A stretch of DNA of 64,000 nt from Chloroflexota bacterium (GCA_014874485.1 JADBJK010000016.1:62001-126000), one strand, 5' to 3'. Counted from the first letter of the stretch, positions 51,067-59,728 are shown. Notes: generated by a model from the sequence alone, not told the origin. Made by a program: numbers and translations.

Positions 51067-51490
51067 ACGCCTACCGATACACGGGCATCACGTGCGATAC
51101 ACCTCGGAGGTGCTTCGCACGTGCGTTGCCTCGTCATTGCGAGCGGAGCGAAGCAATCTCGCACCCCGGGGATTGCTTCGGGGCTTCGCCCCTCGCAATG
51201 ACATCCCATCTGTCATTGCGAGCGAAGCGAAGCAGTCTCGGTTCACGAGATTCTTCGGCGCTGCGCGCCTCAGAATGACAGAGTCATCTGTCATGCTGCG
51301 CGTCGCTCAGCATTTCGGTTCACGAGATTCTTCGGCGCTGCGCGCCTCAGAATGACAGAGTCATCTGTCATGCTGCGCGTCGCTCAGCATTTCGGTTCAC
51401 GAGATTCTTCGGCGCTGCGCGCCTCAGAATGACAGTTCACCGCAATCGCTGCGGCCCCACGCGCCGTCGCACGCCTACCGATACACGGGC
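51067..51490. repeat. R2 composite repeat block with 20-bp flanking direct repeat
   Basis: ACGCCTACCGATACACGGGC occurs at 51067-51086 and 51471-51490; the right copy is the 3' end of ilvE with its stop codon. Within: the 35-bp palindrome with a few changes (51089-51123), GTCATTGCGAG/CTCGCAATGAC hairpins, and a 78-bp tandem array of about 2.5 units (51240-51437) that starts GGTTCACGAGATTCTTCGG. Confidence 0.85.
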
Positions 51491-52392
51491 GTGCACCAGT
51501 GGCGATACTTGGCCACCTTGCCGCGCACGATGTCAAAGTACAGGTCGTAAACCTTCTGCGTGATCGGCCCCATCGCGCCGTCGCCGATGATCCGATGGTC
51601 AATCTCCACGATAGGCTCAATCTGCACGCCGGTCCCGCAGAAGAACGCCTCGTCCACGGTGTACAACTCGCTGCGGTCCACGTGGCGCACCTCGGTCTCC
51701 AGGCCGAACTCGGCCAGGGCGATTTCCATCACCGTCTCGCGGGTGATGCCCTCCAGGATGTCGTCGGTAACCGGCGGCGTGATGAGTTTGCCGTTGCGCA
51801 CCAGGAACAGATTCTCGGCGCTGCCTTCGGACACGTGCCCGTCGTGGGTCAGGACGATAGCCTCGTCGCAGCCAGCCATCGCCGCCGCCGTCTTGGACAA
51901 GGCCGAGTTGATGTAGGAGCCGGTGATCTTGGCGCGCGCGGGGATGGCGTTGTCGTCCACCCTGCGCCACGGCGAGATGATGACCCGCGCGCCCAGTTCG
52001 CCCTCAATGTAACGCCCGAAAGGCGTCGCGAACATGGCGAACTCGTCGGTCAGGTTGTGCAGCCGCACGCCGATGATCTCGTCGGCCTTGTAGGCGATGG
52101 GGCGGATGTAGCAGTCCTCGCGGTAGCCCTCGCGGCGCAGGAGTTCCACCAGCAGGTCGCTCAACTCCTCGGGCGAGTAGGGAAGGCGGATGTGCAGGAT
52201 TTTGCACGACCGATGCAGGCGCTGGAAATGTTCCAGCAGGCGGAAGACGAACAGTTGATTCTCGTCGGCGTTCCAGTAGGCGCGGATTCCCTCAAAGCAC
52301 CCCGTGCCGTAGTTGAAGGCGTGGGTCATGATGCTGACCTTGGCATTCTCAATCGGGACAAAACTACCTTTGAAGAACGCGTACTTGGGCAT
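51475..52392 (-). CDS. ilvE: Branched-chain amino acid aminotransferase
   Basis: 305 residues, fold-type IV PLP enzyme making or degrading Leu, Ile and Val with 2-oxoglutarate. Features: FNYGTGCFEGIRAYWN, RLHRSCKILHIRLPY, IRPIAYKADEIIGV, ITGSYINSALSK with the PLP region, and VSEGSAENLFLVRNGKLITPPVTDDILEGITR. D-amino-acid transaminases look similar but the RxxxK and length favour IlvE. AAGGAGG precedes the ATG; own promoter. Its 3' end is duplicated across the adjacent repeat block. Confidence 0.93.
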   Translation of the reverse strand: MPKYAFFKGSFVPIENAKVSIMTHAFNYGTGCFEGIRAYWNADENQLFVFRLLEHFQRLHRSCKILHIRLPYSPEELSDLLVELLRREGYREDCYIRPIAYKADEIIGVRLHNLTDEFAMFATPFGRYIEGELGARVIISPWRRVDDNAIPARAKITGSYINSALSKTAAAMAGCDEAIVLTHDGHVSEGSAENLFLVRNGKLITPPVTDDILEGITRETVMEIALAEFGLETEVRHVDRSELYTVDEAFFCGTGVQIEPIVEIDHRIIGDGAMGPITQKVYDLYFDIVRGKVAKYRHWCTPVYR

Positions 52393-52431
52393 CGCCGCCT
52401 CCTTTTGGTGTGCGTGTTCGGAACCGACTGT

Positions 52432-52460
52432 ATGTTACCGCAGGGCTTGCGTGCGGTCAA
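52432..52460 (-). promoter_or_regulatory. ilvE promoter
   Basis: Reading leftwards: TTGACC (52455-52460), 17-bp spacer, TAACAT (52432-52437). The -35 overlaps the stop region of the GNAT gene. Confidence 0.5.
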
Positions 52461-53026
52461 CTATTCGCGTCGCCGCGCCGCTGCACCCGCTTGGCCATCA
52501 GGATGTCGGGCTTGCCGGGGCCGTTGGCGTCGGGCACCACGCCCGCGATGACGAACCCCACCTTCTGGTAGAACTCGTAGGGGTGCCCGCGCAGGTTACG
52601 GATGGTTGCCAGGCGACCCAGCAGGTTGTCGTACAGGTCCACCCCCGCCAGGCTGGTCATGCCGTCCTCGTCGTCCGTGCCCACCCACAGGGTCAGCGCG
52701 CCGCGCTCGGCGGCCAGCGCCTCCAGGTCGGCCAGCAGCGCCCGCCCGATTCCCCTGCGCTGGTGGTCTGGGTGCACGGCCAGCGGATGCACCTCCCACA
52801 CGTTCCCGCCGTATCCGGGAATCCCTCCAATCCAGCCCAGAACCACGTCGCCCTCCACCGCGATACGGTTGACGCGCCCCTCGGCGAAGGACTCGCGCAC
52901 CTCGCGCAGGGCCGATCGCATGTCCGGCCAGGCCGTCGGCCAGTGCTCGCGGAACGCGGCCACCAGCAACGCCGCCGCCTGGTGGATGGCATCCCAGTCA
53001 TCCGGTTGCAGGTCAATGATGTGCAT
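52457..53026 (-). CDS. GNAT-family N-acetyltransferase
   Basis: 189 residues. Acetyl-CoA-binding motif A VWEVHPLAVHPDHQRRGIGRALLADLE with Q-R-R-G-I-G-R-A, motif B near HPYEFYQKVGFVIAGV and a tail PGKPDILMAKRV. Widely found relatives are sometimes labelled aminoglycoside 6'-acetyltransferase-like; nothing here proves that. The ATG at 53026 lies 14 bp inside the HAD gene, with GAGGAG upstream; a start at 53071 would lie deeper in that gene. Confidence 0.8.
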   Translation of the reverse strand: MHIIDLQPDDWDAIHQAAALLVAAFREHWPTAWPDMRSALREVRESFAEGRVNRIAVEGDVVLGWIGGIPGYGGNVWEVHPLAVHPDHQRRGIGRALLADLEALAAERGALTLWVGTDDEDGMTSLAGVDLYDNLLGRLATIRNLRGHPYEFYQKVGFVIAGVVPDANGPGKPDILMAKRVQRRGDANS

Positions 53027-53693
53027 ACAACTGCTCCTCCAGCAGCGCGGCCAGATACGGGCGCACGGCATCCAGCGACGGGAACACCCGATGCGCCAGG
53101 GTCGCGACCTCGGGCGACGGCGGCTTCAGGTCGGGGACGAGGATGGGCGTCATGCCGGCGGCCCGCGCCGCGCGGATGCCCGCCTCGGAATCCTCCAGCA
53201 CGAGGCATTCGCGCGCCGGCACGCCGAGCCGCTCTGCCGCCAGCAGGAACACATCCGGCGCGGGCTTGCCGTTGCGCACCTCGTCGCCACACACGACGAC
53301 CTCAAACCGCTCCAGGAGATGCGTCAACTGCAACTTCTGGACGACCAGCGGGCGGTGGGTGGAACTGGCGACGGCCTTGCGGATGCCTCGCGCGTCCAGG
53401 AAGTCCAGCAGCGGGTGCAGGCCAGGCTTGGTAGGAATCCCGCTGCGCAGCATGGCCTCCTCCAGGTACCGCTGCTTGCGCGCGTAGGCGTCCTCCACCG
53501 GCAGCGCGGGGCCGTAGGCGCGGGCCAGGATGGCTTTCGTGTCCGCCGCCTCCCGCCCGATGAGTTGAAAGTACACGTCATCGGTGAGCGCAAGCCCCCA
53601 GTCGGCCAGGGCGCGCCGCCACGCGTCCCGCGCCATGCGCTCCGAATCCAGCATCAGCCCGTCCATGTCAAAGATGACAGCAGAGTGCGCCAC
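53013..53693 (-). CDS. HAD-IA hydrolase (beta-phosphoglucomutase-like)
   Basis: 226 residues. Motif I AVIFDMDGLMLDSE, motif II KAVASSTHRPL, motif III GKPAPDVFLLAAERLG (lysine), motif IV LVLEDSEAGIRAARAAGM. Cap domain and length resemble beta-phosphoglucomutase and 2-deoxyglucose-6-phosphatase. GTG start at 53693 with GGAGGG close by; an ATG at 53807 lies in the coding region of the PAS gene. Coupled to the GNAT gene. Confidence 0.87.
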   Translation of the reverse strand: MAHSAVIFDMDGLMLDSERMARDAWRRALADWGLALTDDVYFQLIGREAADTKAILARAYGPALPVEDAYARKQRYLEEAMLRSGIPTKPGLHPLLDFLDARGIRKAVASSTHRPLVVQKLQLTHLLERFEVVVCGDEVRNGKPAPDVFLLAAERLGVPARECLVLEDSEAGIRAARAAGMTPILVPDLKPPSPEVATLAHRVFPSLDAVRPYLAALLEEQLYAHH

Positions 53694-53722
53694 CGCTCCC
53701 TCCGACTGCTGCTCCCCATCCC

Positions 53723-54064
53723 TCACCCGCGCACGAAGTGGGGCATCGCCGCGGGAATCTCCAGCGAGAGTTCCACAAACCCGCGGTACTCGCCGTTCTC
53801 GTACCACGGAGCCTGGTAAATCAACTTGTGGACGCCCTTCTTCTCAATGGTGTACACGTTGGGCGTGCCCGATTCCAGCAGGGCGCGCAGTTTGGTGCGG
53901 GCGGGTTCGGGGTGGCAGTCCAGCACGTTGCGCCCGATGAGCGCGCGCCCGCCATCGGCAGCAAAGACCTGCGCGGCGCGGTCGTTCATGTCCAGGATGA
54001 CGCCGTCCCTGTCGCAGACGGTGATGGCTCCGGGGAACTCTTTGGCCCAGTCGGGTATCGGCAT
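53723..54064 (-). CDS. Single PAS-domain protein
   Basis: 113 residues, essentially one PAS domain: PGAITVCDRDGVILDMNDRAAQVFA, GRNVLDCHPEPARTKLRALLE, NVYTIEKKGVHKLIYQAPWYENGEYRGFVELSLEI. No output domain, so it must signal through a partner or bind a small ligand. GAGGAGGAC lies just before the ATG; a start at 54430 would pass through the SWIM-gene leader. First gene of a minus-strand run toward the HAD, GNAT and ilvE genes. Confidence 0.82.
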   Translation of the reverse strand: MPIPDWAKEFPGAITVCDRDGVILDMNDRAAQVFAADGGRALIGRNVLDCHPEPARTKLRALLESGTPNVYTIEKKGVHKLIYQAPWYENGEYRGFVELSLEIPAAMPHFVRG

Positions 54065-54129
54065 GTGTCCTCCTCGTCGTCTCATTTGGGGAAACCCTTG
54101 CGCGCCGGTCGTGTTGCGGCGCACGCCCC

Positions 54130-54158
54130 ATCGTATCACGGCGAGGCGGAAGCGGCAA
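54130..54158 (-). promoter_or_regulatory. Promoter of the PAS gene
   Basis: Reading leftwards: TTGCCG (54153-54158), 17-bp spacer, TACGAT (54130-54135). Confidence 0.5.
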
Positions 54159-54197
54159 AACGGCGGCCCGACGCGCAGAGCCAACTTGCCCCCACGA

Positions 54198-54226
54198 TTG
54201 ACAAATCGCGCGAAGGAGCGTATACT
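54198..54226 (+). promoter_or_regulatory. Promoter of the SWIM-protein leader
   Basis: TTGACA (54198-54203), 17-bp spacer, TATACT (54221-54226). Transcription would start near 54233, about 175 nt before the coding start. Confidence 0.8.
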
Positions 54227-54232
54227 GTGAAT

Positions 54233-54338
54233 GTAGCAACCATTCGGTGGTGCGTGCCTTATGACTGTTTTCCGCCCAATGGGCAGTATAGGAACAAGGA
54301 CATCGGGGTGAGGTATGCCCTGGTGTCCTTTTGTTTTT
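54233..54338 (+). ncRNA. Leader RNA with internal terminator (attenuator or small RNA)
   Basis: Stretch from the inferred start to the U-run. Its 3' part forms a stem of about 13 bp, AAGGACATCGGGG (54296-54308) with CCCTGGTGTCCTT (54318-54330), closed by TTGTTTTTT. The 5' part (54237-54290) contains smaller helices such as CCGCCCAATGGGC. So transcription could stop before the SWIM gene, giving an RNA of about 105 nt, or read through. I cannot match it to a known riboswitch or sRNA class. Confidence 0.55.
54296..54338 (+). terminator. Intrinsic terminator in the SWIM-gene leader
   Basis: About 13-bp stem with two G-U pairs and a 9-nt loop, followed by TTGTTTTTT, located between the promoter and the coding start of the same gene. 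Confidence 0.75.
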
Positions 54339-54407
54339 TGTGAAAACGGCCGGGGCAGCCTAAAGCCCCAAAATACACCGCCCCACGCGGGCGCAGGAGG
54401 GAGAGAC

Positions 54408-54671
54408 ATGGAGTCCGGGATGATCAGCAAGATTCAGAAGGCGAAACGGTACGCGCAAGAGAAAGACCGCATTACTTTTGAGCAATTCCGTGTCCGGTTC
54501 CGCGGCGAACACGACACTTACACGCTGACCTTTAATGAGGGCAAGTGGACCTGCCAGTGCAATTTCTTCCTCTCGCATGGCGTTTGCAGCCACACGATGG
54601 CCCTGGAGCGCATTCTGGGAGTGATGTTGCCTGTGGCCGCCAGCACCGAAGGCGTGCCGCAGGGGGCCTGA
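54408..54671 (+). CDS. Small SWIM zinc-finger protein
   Basis: 87 residues. Basic N-terminus (MISKIQKAKRYAQEKDRI), a beta-strand pair (FEQFRVRFRGEHDTYTLTFNEGKW) and the SWIM motif C-x-C-x8-C-x-H (CQCNFFLSHGVCSHTM). SWIM fingers bind DNA or protein in SWI2/SNF2 helicases and MuDR transposases; here it stands alone as a mini-protein. GGAGGG precedes the ATG at 54408. It has its own promoter, a leader terminator and a strong 3' terminator, so it is a self-contained unit. Confidence 0.78.
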   Translation: MESGMISKIQKAKRYAQEKDRITFEQFRVRFRGEHDTYTLTFNEGKWTCQCNFFLSHGVCSHTMALERILGVMLPVAASTEGVPQGA

Positions 54672-54691
54672 GCCTGGCCTGAGGACCACCG

Positions 54692-54736
54692 GTCGGCCTG
54701 GCGGGCGCCGAACCAATCCGCCAGGCCGGCTTTTTT
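54692..54736 (+). terminator. Intrinsic terminator of the SWIM gene
   Basis: 13-bp stem GTCGGCCTGGCGG (54692-54704) / CCGCCAGGCCGGC (54718-54730) and six T (54731-54736). Confidence 0.92.
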
Positions 54737-54758
54737 GTACGCGATGGGGAGGGCAATC

Positions 54759-55778
54759 GTGAGCGCGTTGAAGCGATGGCAGTTCTGGCTGGGGGTCCTG
54801 ATCAGCGCCGTTTTCCTGTACGACGTGGTGCGGAAACTGGATTTGGCCCAGGCGTGGGAAGCCGCGCGGACCGCCAACTACTGGTGGATCCTGCCGGGCG
54901 TGGCGGTGTACTTCGTCGCCGTCTGGGCGCGCACCTGGCGCTGGCACTACATGCTCCGCTCCATCAAGCACATCTCCCTCAAGCGCCTGTTCCCGGTCGT
55001 GGTCATCGGATACATGGGCAACAACGTGTACCCCTTCCGCGCGGGCGAGGTGATCCGCGCCTACGTCCTGAAGCGCCGAGAGGACGTGAGCATCAGCGCC
55101 AGCCTCGCCACCATCATCGTAGAGCGCATCTTTGACGGCATTACCATGCTCTTCTTCGTCTTCGTGGTGCTGCCCATCGCGCCCGAAGCGGCCGAATGGC
55201 GGAGCATCGTCGTCTGGTTCAGCGTGCTGTTCTTCGGAGTGCTGGGGGTGTTTTTCCTCATCGCAGCCTCGCCCCGCCGCTCGCAGGCGCTGGCCGGATG
55301 GCTCATCCAGCGGCTGGTTCCCGTGCGGTTCCGCGCGCCCGCCGAGGGCATCACCGGCCGCTTCTTGGAGGGCCTGCGGTTTCTTCGCAGCGGGACCGAT
55401 GTCCTCATGATCTTCGTAACGTCCGTCGCCATCTGGCTCACCGAGACGACGAAGTACTGGTTCGTCATGCACAGTTTTGATTTCCAGGTCTCGTTCTTCG
55501 TCCTGATGCTCATGACGGCGGTGGTGAACCTGGCAACGACCCTGCCGTCCTCGCCTGGGTACGTGGGCACCTTTGACTGGCCGGGCATACGGATTCTGCA
55601 AGAGGTCGGCGTGGACGGCGCCATCGCCGCCAGTTACACGCTGGTGCTCCACGCCGCGCTGTGGCTACCCATCACGCTGCTGGGGTTCTTCTACATGTGG
55701 CGCGAGAGCGTGAGTTGGAGCCAGTTCGCCGAAGCCGCAAAGTTGAAGGGAGAGGCGGCGACATCCGGGGATGGTTGA
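54759..55778 (+). CDS. Flippase-like/lysylphosphatidylglycerol synthase TM-region family (UPF0104)
   Basis: 339 residues with about eight transmembrane helices, related to the membrane half of MprF and archaeal AglD. Family marks: WARTWRWHYMLRSI, VVVIGYMGNNVYPFRAGEVIRAYVLKRRE, ATIIVERIFDGITMLFFVFVVL, TTLPSSPGYVGTFDWPGI. Such proteins move or modify polyprenyl- or lipid-linked sugars. The GTG at 54759 has GGGGAGGG 5 nt upstream and is preferred to the TTG at 54735, which lies in the terminator. First of five plus-strand glycoconjugate genes; overlaps the next by 8 bp. Confidence 0.88.
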   Translation: MSALKRWQFWLGVLISAVFLYDVVRKLDLAQAWEAARTANYWWILPGVAVYFVAVWARTWRWHYMLRSIKHISLKRLFPVVVIGYMGNNVYPFRAGEVIRAYVLKRREDVSISASLATIIVERIFDGITMLFFVFVVLPIAPEAAEWRSIVVWFSVLFFGVLGVFFLIAASPRRSQALAGWLIQRLVPVRFRAPAEGITGRFLEGLRFLRSGTDVLMIFVTSVAIWLTETTKYWFVMHSFDFQVSFFVLMLMTAVVNLATTLPSSPGYVGTFDWPGIRILQEVGVDGAIAASYTLVLHAALWLPITLLGFFYMWRESVSWSQFAEAAKLKGEAATSGDG

Positions 55779-57027
55779 GGCTACGGCTGCGATGGGTCGG
55801 ACAGTCCTTTTCGTGTGCAGCACCCCGAATCACGTGCGCATCTTCAGCCCCGTGGCGCGCATCCTGGCTGACAGCGAAGACGCGCCGAGCATCCGCTACC
55901 TGTCGCTGGACCCCTACTACCGCCAGGGCGTGGGGCAAACCTTGCGCGAGCAGGGGTGGCAGGAGCACATCGCGCTGCCGCGGCCGTCCAGCGACACGAG
56001 CACCCCGTGGGAGGGAGGCCCGCTGGCCCGCATGCGCATCCTCCGGCAGGGGAGGCGGGCCGTGCGCAGGCTCATGCGCGACATCCAGGCTGATGTCATC
56101 GTCCTGGGCAACGACATCGGTCCACTGGAGCGTGTTCTCATCGGCGAGGCCCACGCCCAGCATGTCCCATCCCTGCTGGTGCAGGAGGGCGTTCTCGCGC
56201 TGGACGACGCGCCTTTCGCGCGGTTCTCCCTGCCGCGGCGGGCGGTTCACAAGATCATGATGGCGCTGGGGCTTCGCCTGCCCGACCCCAAGCCCTGCGG
56301 ACTCAACGGCGCGGACCACGTCGCGGTCATGGGTGAGGCCATGGCCGAGTGGCTGGTGGCACACGGCCTGTCGCCTGCGCAAGTAACGGTTACCGGACAA
56401 CCGCGCTACGATTTCCTGTATGCCCTGAAGCACCGCGCCGTCAGCCCCAAACCGCTGTCCGTGCGGCTGCCCGACGCGGAGAAAATCATCCTGTTCGCAT
56501 CCCAGCCGTACATCCGTTACAAGATGTGCTCTGCGCAGGAAGCGCGGCAGATTTGGCAGACCGTGATAGAGGGCGTGAAAGGGCTCGGCGATGGGCATCA
56601 CCTGGTCGCCAAACTGCACCCGGCCGAGGATGTGGAGTGGACGCGCCGCTGGCTGGCCGACATCCTCCCGGCCCGGTGGACCCTCACCCGCGACGATGAC
56701 GTGTTCAGCCTGACCGCTCGCGCCGATGCTCTGGTTACCGTGATCTCTACGACGGCGTTGGAGGCCCTATACCTGGAGAAGCCGGTCGTCCTGGTGGACG
56801 CCTGCGGCGTGAGGCAGCCCATCCCATACGTGCCCAGCGGCGCGGCGCTTTCGGCACGCGGCGCGGCCGAGTTGACCGTGCGCCTGGGAGAGGCGCTGTA
56901 CGACGAGAACGTGCGGGCGAGATTGGACCAGGCACGCCGCGCCTTCGTGCCCAAGCAACTGGACATCGCCGATGGCAAGGCGTCCGAGCGGGTGGCTAAC
57001 CTCATTCGGACGCTTGCAAGAGCGTGA
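55771..57027 (+). CDS. GT-B-fold transferase (UDP-GlcNAc 2-epimerase/CDP-glycerol transferase-like)
   Basis: 418 residues. N-domain TVLFVCSTPNHVRIFSPVARIL and LLVQEGVLALDDAPFARFSL; linker GADHVAVMGEAMAEWLVAHG, VTVTGQPRYDFLY; C-domain KIILFASQPYIRY, VAKLHPAEDVEW and VTVISTTALEALYLEKPVVLVDA, the donor-site pattern shared by capsule synthesis and epimerase-like proteins. Substrate not predictable. Start 55771 overlaps the flippase gene; ATG 55792 is a possible alternative. Confidence 0.75.
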   Translation: MVEATAAMGRTVLFVCSTPNHVRIFSPVARILADSEDAPSIRYLSLDPYYRQGVGQTLREQGWQEHIALPRPSSDTSTPWEGGPLARMRILRQGRRAVRRLMRDIQADVIVLGNDIGPLERVLIGEAHAQHVPSLLVQEGVLALDDAPFARFSLPRRAVHKIMMALGLRLPDPKPCGLNGADHVAVMGEAMAEWLVAHGLSPAQVTVTGQPRYDFLYALKHRAVSPKPLSVRLPDAEKIILFASQPYIRYKMCSAQEARQIWQTVIEGVKGLGDGHHLVAKLHPAEDVEWTRRWLADILPARWTLTRDDDVFSLTARADALVTVISTTALEALYLEKPVVLVDACGVRQPIPYVPSGAALSARGAAELTVRLGEALYDENVRARLDQARRAFVPKQLDIADGKASERVANLIRTLARA

Positions 57028-57058
57028 GCGCCCTGGAGACCAATGCAAAGGGGTAGAG

Positions 57059-58654
57059 ATGCGCACCAGCCTATTTCGGAAACATAGAGGTTTGTGGCTT
57101 CCTGTGCTCTTCGCCGTAGCCCTACTGGCGGTGTCGCCGCTGCACGACACCTTTGAGGAGTGGGATGGAGTCGTGCAGGCGTTCGCCGGCATGGAAATGG
57201 TGTCTGGCGTGAGCTATCGGGGGTGGGTTACCGCTCATTGGCCCCCACTGTATCCGCTCCTCATCGGTTTGGGGAGTCGCCTGGTATCCGCGTTTGACGC
57301 GGCCAAAATCGTCTCCATCGTCGCCGCCGCGATCCTTGTCTACGTCGTCTATGCATTGGCGGTGGAACTATCCGGCAAACCAACCCTTGGGTTGCTGGCT
57401 CAGGCTTTCCTCGTCGTGAACCCGAGGTTCGTGGTCTCCGCCATCCAGGCCGAGAATCACATGCTGGAGTCGGTGTTCCTCGTTTCCGCGCTCGCGCTGT
57501 TTCTGAAAGCGACCAAGTCGTCCGACGCCAAACTCTGGCTGGCGGCGGGAGCGACCGCGGGGCTTGCGTCCCTGGCCCGATACACGAGTTACGCGCTCAT
57601 GCCCGTGTTCGTTCTCATGGCATTCGTGCTGCTGGATCGCAGACGGGCACTGCGGGCGGTTGCCCTGCTCGTGGCAGCGTTTGCGGTGGTCAACTTGCCC
57701 TGGTGGTACGCCAACGCGCGGGCGAACGGGTCGCCTCTCGCGAACAAGCTGTACATCACCGCTGGGTGGGGCGTGCTGTCGGACCTCTCTTCCTATAGGT
57801 GGTGGTGGGACACCCACACCGACTACCATAGCCTCTTGGACATCTTCAGGGCGAACCCCATCGCTTACGTGATGAACACCCTGCGGACCTTGCGTTCCAG
57901 CGGGAGAGTTTTGCTTACAACTGGAGGCGCGCTTGCGCCATTCGTGATCCCGGCGTTGTTTCACACCGTGATCGCTCTGCCATGGCGCCAGTGGAGCGTG
58001 ATCCTCGGCGCAGCCGCACTGTATGTACTCGGTGTCTCGCAAGCCTTGGTTCTAGACGAGTACCTTCTGGGCATCACCACCGTGCTTTGTGTCTTGAGCG
58101 TGCTCTTCGTGGCCGACTACCTGGCGCGATTGGGGAACGTATATCGGTCGCTGGCGAAATTTCGCTTCCGCGCAGTGGCGCTAGCAGTACTCCTGACAGG
58201 CGGGCTTCTGCTTACGTCTCTCGCCGTCCGCCGCTACGTGGAGATGGACGACTACGACAACGGCCAGATGGTGGACTACCGAGCGATCACGGCCGTTCTC
58301 AAAGCGCACGACCCTGACCTTTCGCGCAAGCTCGTCATGTCTGTGCACCCCGCGCGGGCCTACTATCTGGGGTCGGGATACCTGCCCGCGCCGCTGTACT
58401 ACGAGGGCACGGTGGACGGCTTGGTCTCGTACCGGGGGATCAAACCCGAAACGGACATGCTCACTTTGCGTTTCCCCTCCGCCACCCCGCTTGAGCAGGC
58501 GCGGGCTGACTATCTCATCTATGATGTGGGGCTTCGCTCGCACCTGCCCCAGTTTGCGTTCCTGTTTGACCCCACATCGGAGCAGGTACCGGACAACTTC
58601 CGGCTAGTTTACCAATCCAACGACGTGGTCGTGTATGAAATCCTCCGGCGGTGA
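57059..58654 (+). CDS. GT39/ArnT-like membrane glycosyltransferase (GT-C)
   Basis: 531 residues, about eleven hydrophobic helices. The first extracytoplasmic loop has the acidic HDTFEEWDGVVQAF typical of GT-C catalytic loops (paired acids), then TAHWPPLYPLLIGLGS. FYLNPRF-like FLVVNPRFVVSAIQAENHMLESVF and a C-terminal soluble domain of about 130 residues follow. Probably glycosylates a lipid- or protein-acceptor with a polyprenyl-linked sugar. Codon use is somewhat more AT-rich than its neighbours. The ATG at 57059 lies 32 bp after the previous stop. Confidence 0.8.
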   Translation: MRTSLFRKHRGLWLPVLFAVALLAVSPLHDTFEEWDGVVQAFAGMEMVSGVSYRGWVTAHWPPLYPLLIGLGSRLVSAFDAAKIVSIVAAAILVYVVYALAVELSGKPTLGLLAQAFLVVNPRFVVSAIQAENHMLESVFLVSALALFLKATKSSDAKLWLAAGATAGLASLARYTSYALMPVFVLMAFVLLDRRRALRAVALLVAAFAVVNLPWWYANARANGSPLANKLYITAGWGVLSDLSSYRWWWDTHTDYHSLLDIFRANPIAYVMNTLRTLRSSGRVLLTTGGALAPFVIPALFHTVIALPWRQWSVILGAAALYVLGVSQALVLDEYLLGITTVLCVLSVLFVADYLARLGNVYRSLAKFRFRAVALAVLLTGGLLLTSLAVRRYVEMDDYDNGQMVDYRAITAVLKAHDPDLSRKLVMSVHPARAYYLGSGYLPAPLYYEGTVDGLVSYRGIKPETDMLTLRFPSATPLEQARADYLIYDVGLRSHLPQFAFLFDPTSEQVPDNFRLVYQSNDVVVYEILRR

Positions 58655-58690
58655 TCCGCCGCCAGGACACCCCGACCCACCGAGGCTGAC

Positions 58691-59728
58691 ATGGCTGAAA
58701 TCAAGGACATCCGAAAGCGACTGAGCGAGAATCAGCAGTACGAGGCGAACCTGCGCCCCGCGTTCCCCAAGAACATGCTGGTGGAACTGACCAACGCCTG
58801 CAACCATCGCTGCATCTTCTGCGCGAACCGCAAAATGACGCGCCCCGTGGGACACATAGATGACGCGCTGATGCTTCGGGTCTTGCGCGAGGCCTTTGAC
58901 CTGGGCACGCGCGAGGTGGGCTTCTACGCCACCGGCGAGCCGTTCGCATCGCCCAACCTGGCCCGGTACGTGGGCGAGGCCAAGCGCCTGGGCTATACCT
59001 ACGTGTACGTAACGACCAACGGTGCGCTGGCAACCCCGCCCCGCGCGCGGGAGGTGATAGACGCCGGCCTGGACAGCATCAAGTTCTCCATCAACGCCGG
59101 CACGCGCGAGAGTTACGAGCGAATTCACGGGTACGATGATTTCCAGCGGGTGCTTCAGAACCTGGCCTTCGTGTCGGAATACCGCAAGGCCCTGGACAGG
59201 CCCTTCAGGGTGTACGTGTCTTGTGTGTTGACCCGATACACCGAGGGCGAGCAGATGCGGCTTCGTTCGCTGGTGGAGCCGTTGGTGGACGATGTGTTGT
59301 TCCTAAACGTGGTGAACCAAGGCGGGTTCATGTTTGAAATCAACGAATACCTGGCCGTAAACGGTTCCGCCCCGACGCGGACTCCGCCCTGCCCGATGCT
59401 GTTCAACCGAATCCACATCACGCGCGAGGGCTACCTGAACGCCTGTTGCGTGGATTACCAGAACTATCTTGTGGTGGCCGACCTGAATGTGCTGTCCCTG
59501 CGCGACGCCTGGCACAGCGAGACTTTCGTTGAACTGCGGCGCAGACATCTGGAGGGTGCGCTGACGGGCATCCTTTGCCACAACTGCCTGTTCAACCAGG
59601 ACACGCCCGTGGAGCCGTGGATGCCCCAGTACGCGGCCCTATACCGTCCCGACGAGTCGCAGATCGCAGCCGAGATGCGCAGGCGGCTGGCCGGCTGGGA
59701 TGCGAAGGAGACGGAGGCGATTCCATGA
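58691..59728 (+). CDS. Radical-SAM protein with SPASM-like C-terminus
   Basis: 345 residues. [4Fe-4S] motif C-x3-C-x2-C in LTNACNHRCIFCANRK, the GE-like loop GFYATGEPFASPNLARY, and a C-terminal region with CCVDYQNYLVVADLNVLSLRDAW and CHNCLF that resembles a SPASM auxiliary-cluster domain. Such enzymes in polysaccharide loci modify sugars or peptides, but the reaction is not readable. Overlaps the next glycosyltransferase by 4 bp. Confidence 0.85.
   Translation: MAEIKDIRKRLSENQQYEANLRPAFPKNMLVELTNACNHRCIFCANRKMTRPVGHIDDALMLRVLREAFDLGTREVGFYATGEPFASPNLARYVGEAKRLGYTYVYVTTNGALATPPRAREVIDAGLDSIKFSINAGTRESYERIHGYDDFQRVLQNLAFVSEYRKALDRPFRVYVSCVLTRYTEGEQMRLRSLVEPLVDDVLFLNVVNQGGFMFEINEYLAVNGSAPTRTPPCPMLFNRIHITREGYLNACCVDYQNYLVVADLNVLSLRDAWHSETFVELRRRHLEGALTGILCHNCLFNQDTPVEPWMPQYAALYRPDESQIAAEMRRRLAGWDAKETEAIP

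Noticed and set aside
51240-51437. Possible CRISPR array
   Set aside because: The 78-bp units are contiguous tandem copies without unique spacers, and no cas gene is present.
52457-53026. Aminoglycoside-resistance acetyltransferase
   Set aside because: Only general GNAT similarity; the resistance label in relatives is often automatic and substrate residues cannot be judged.
54233-54338. 6S RNA, tmRNA or a known riboswitch
   Set aside because: No conserved class features could be recognised by eye; left as an unassigned leader RNA.
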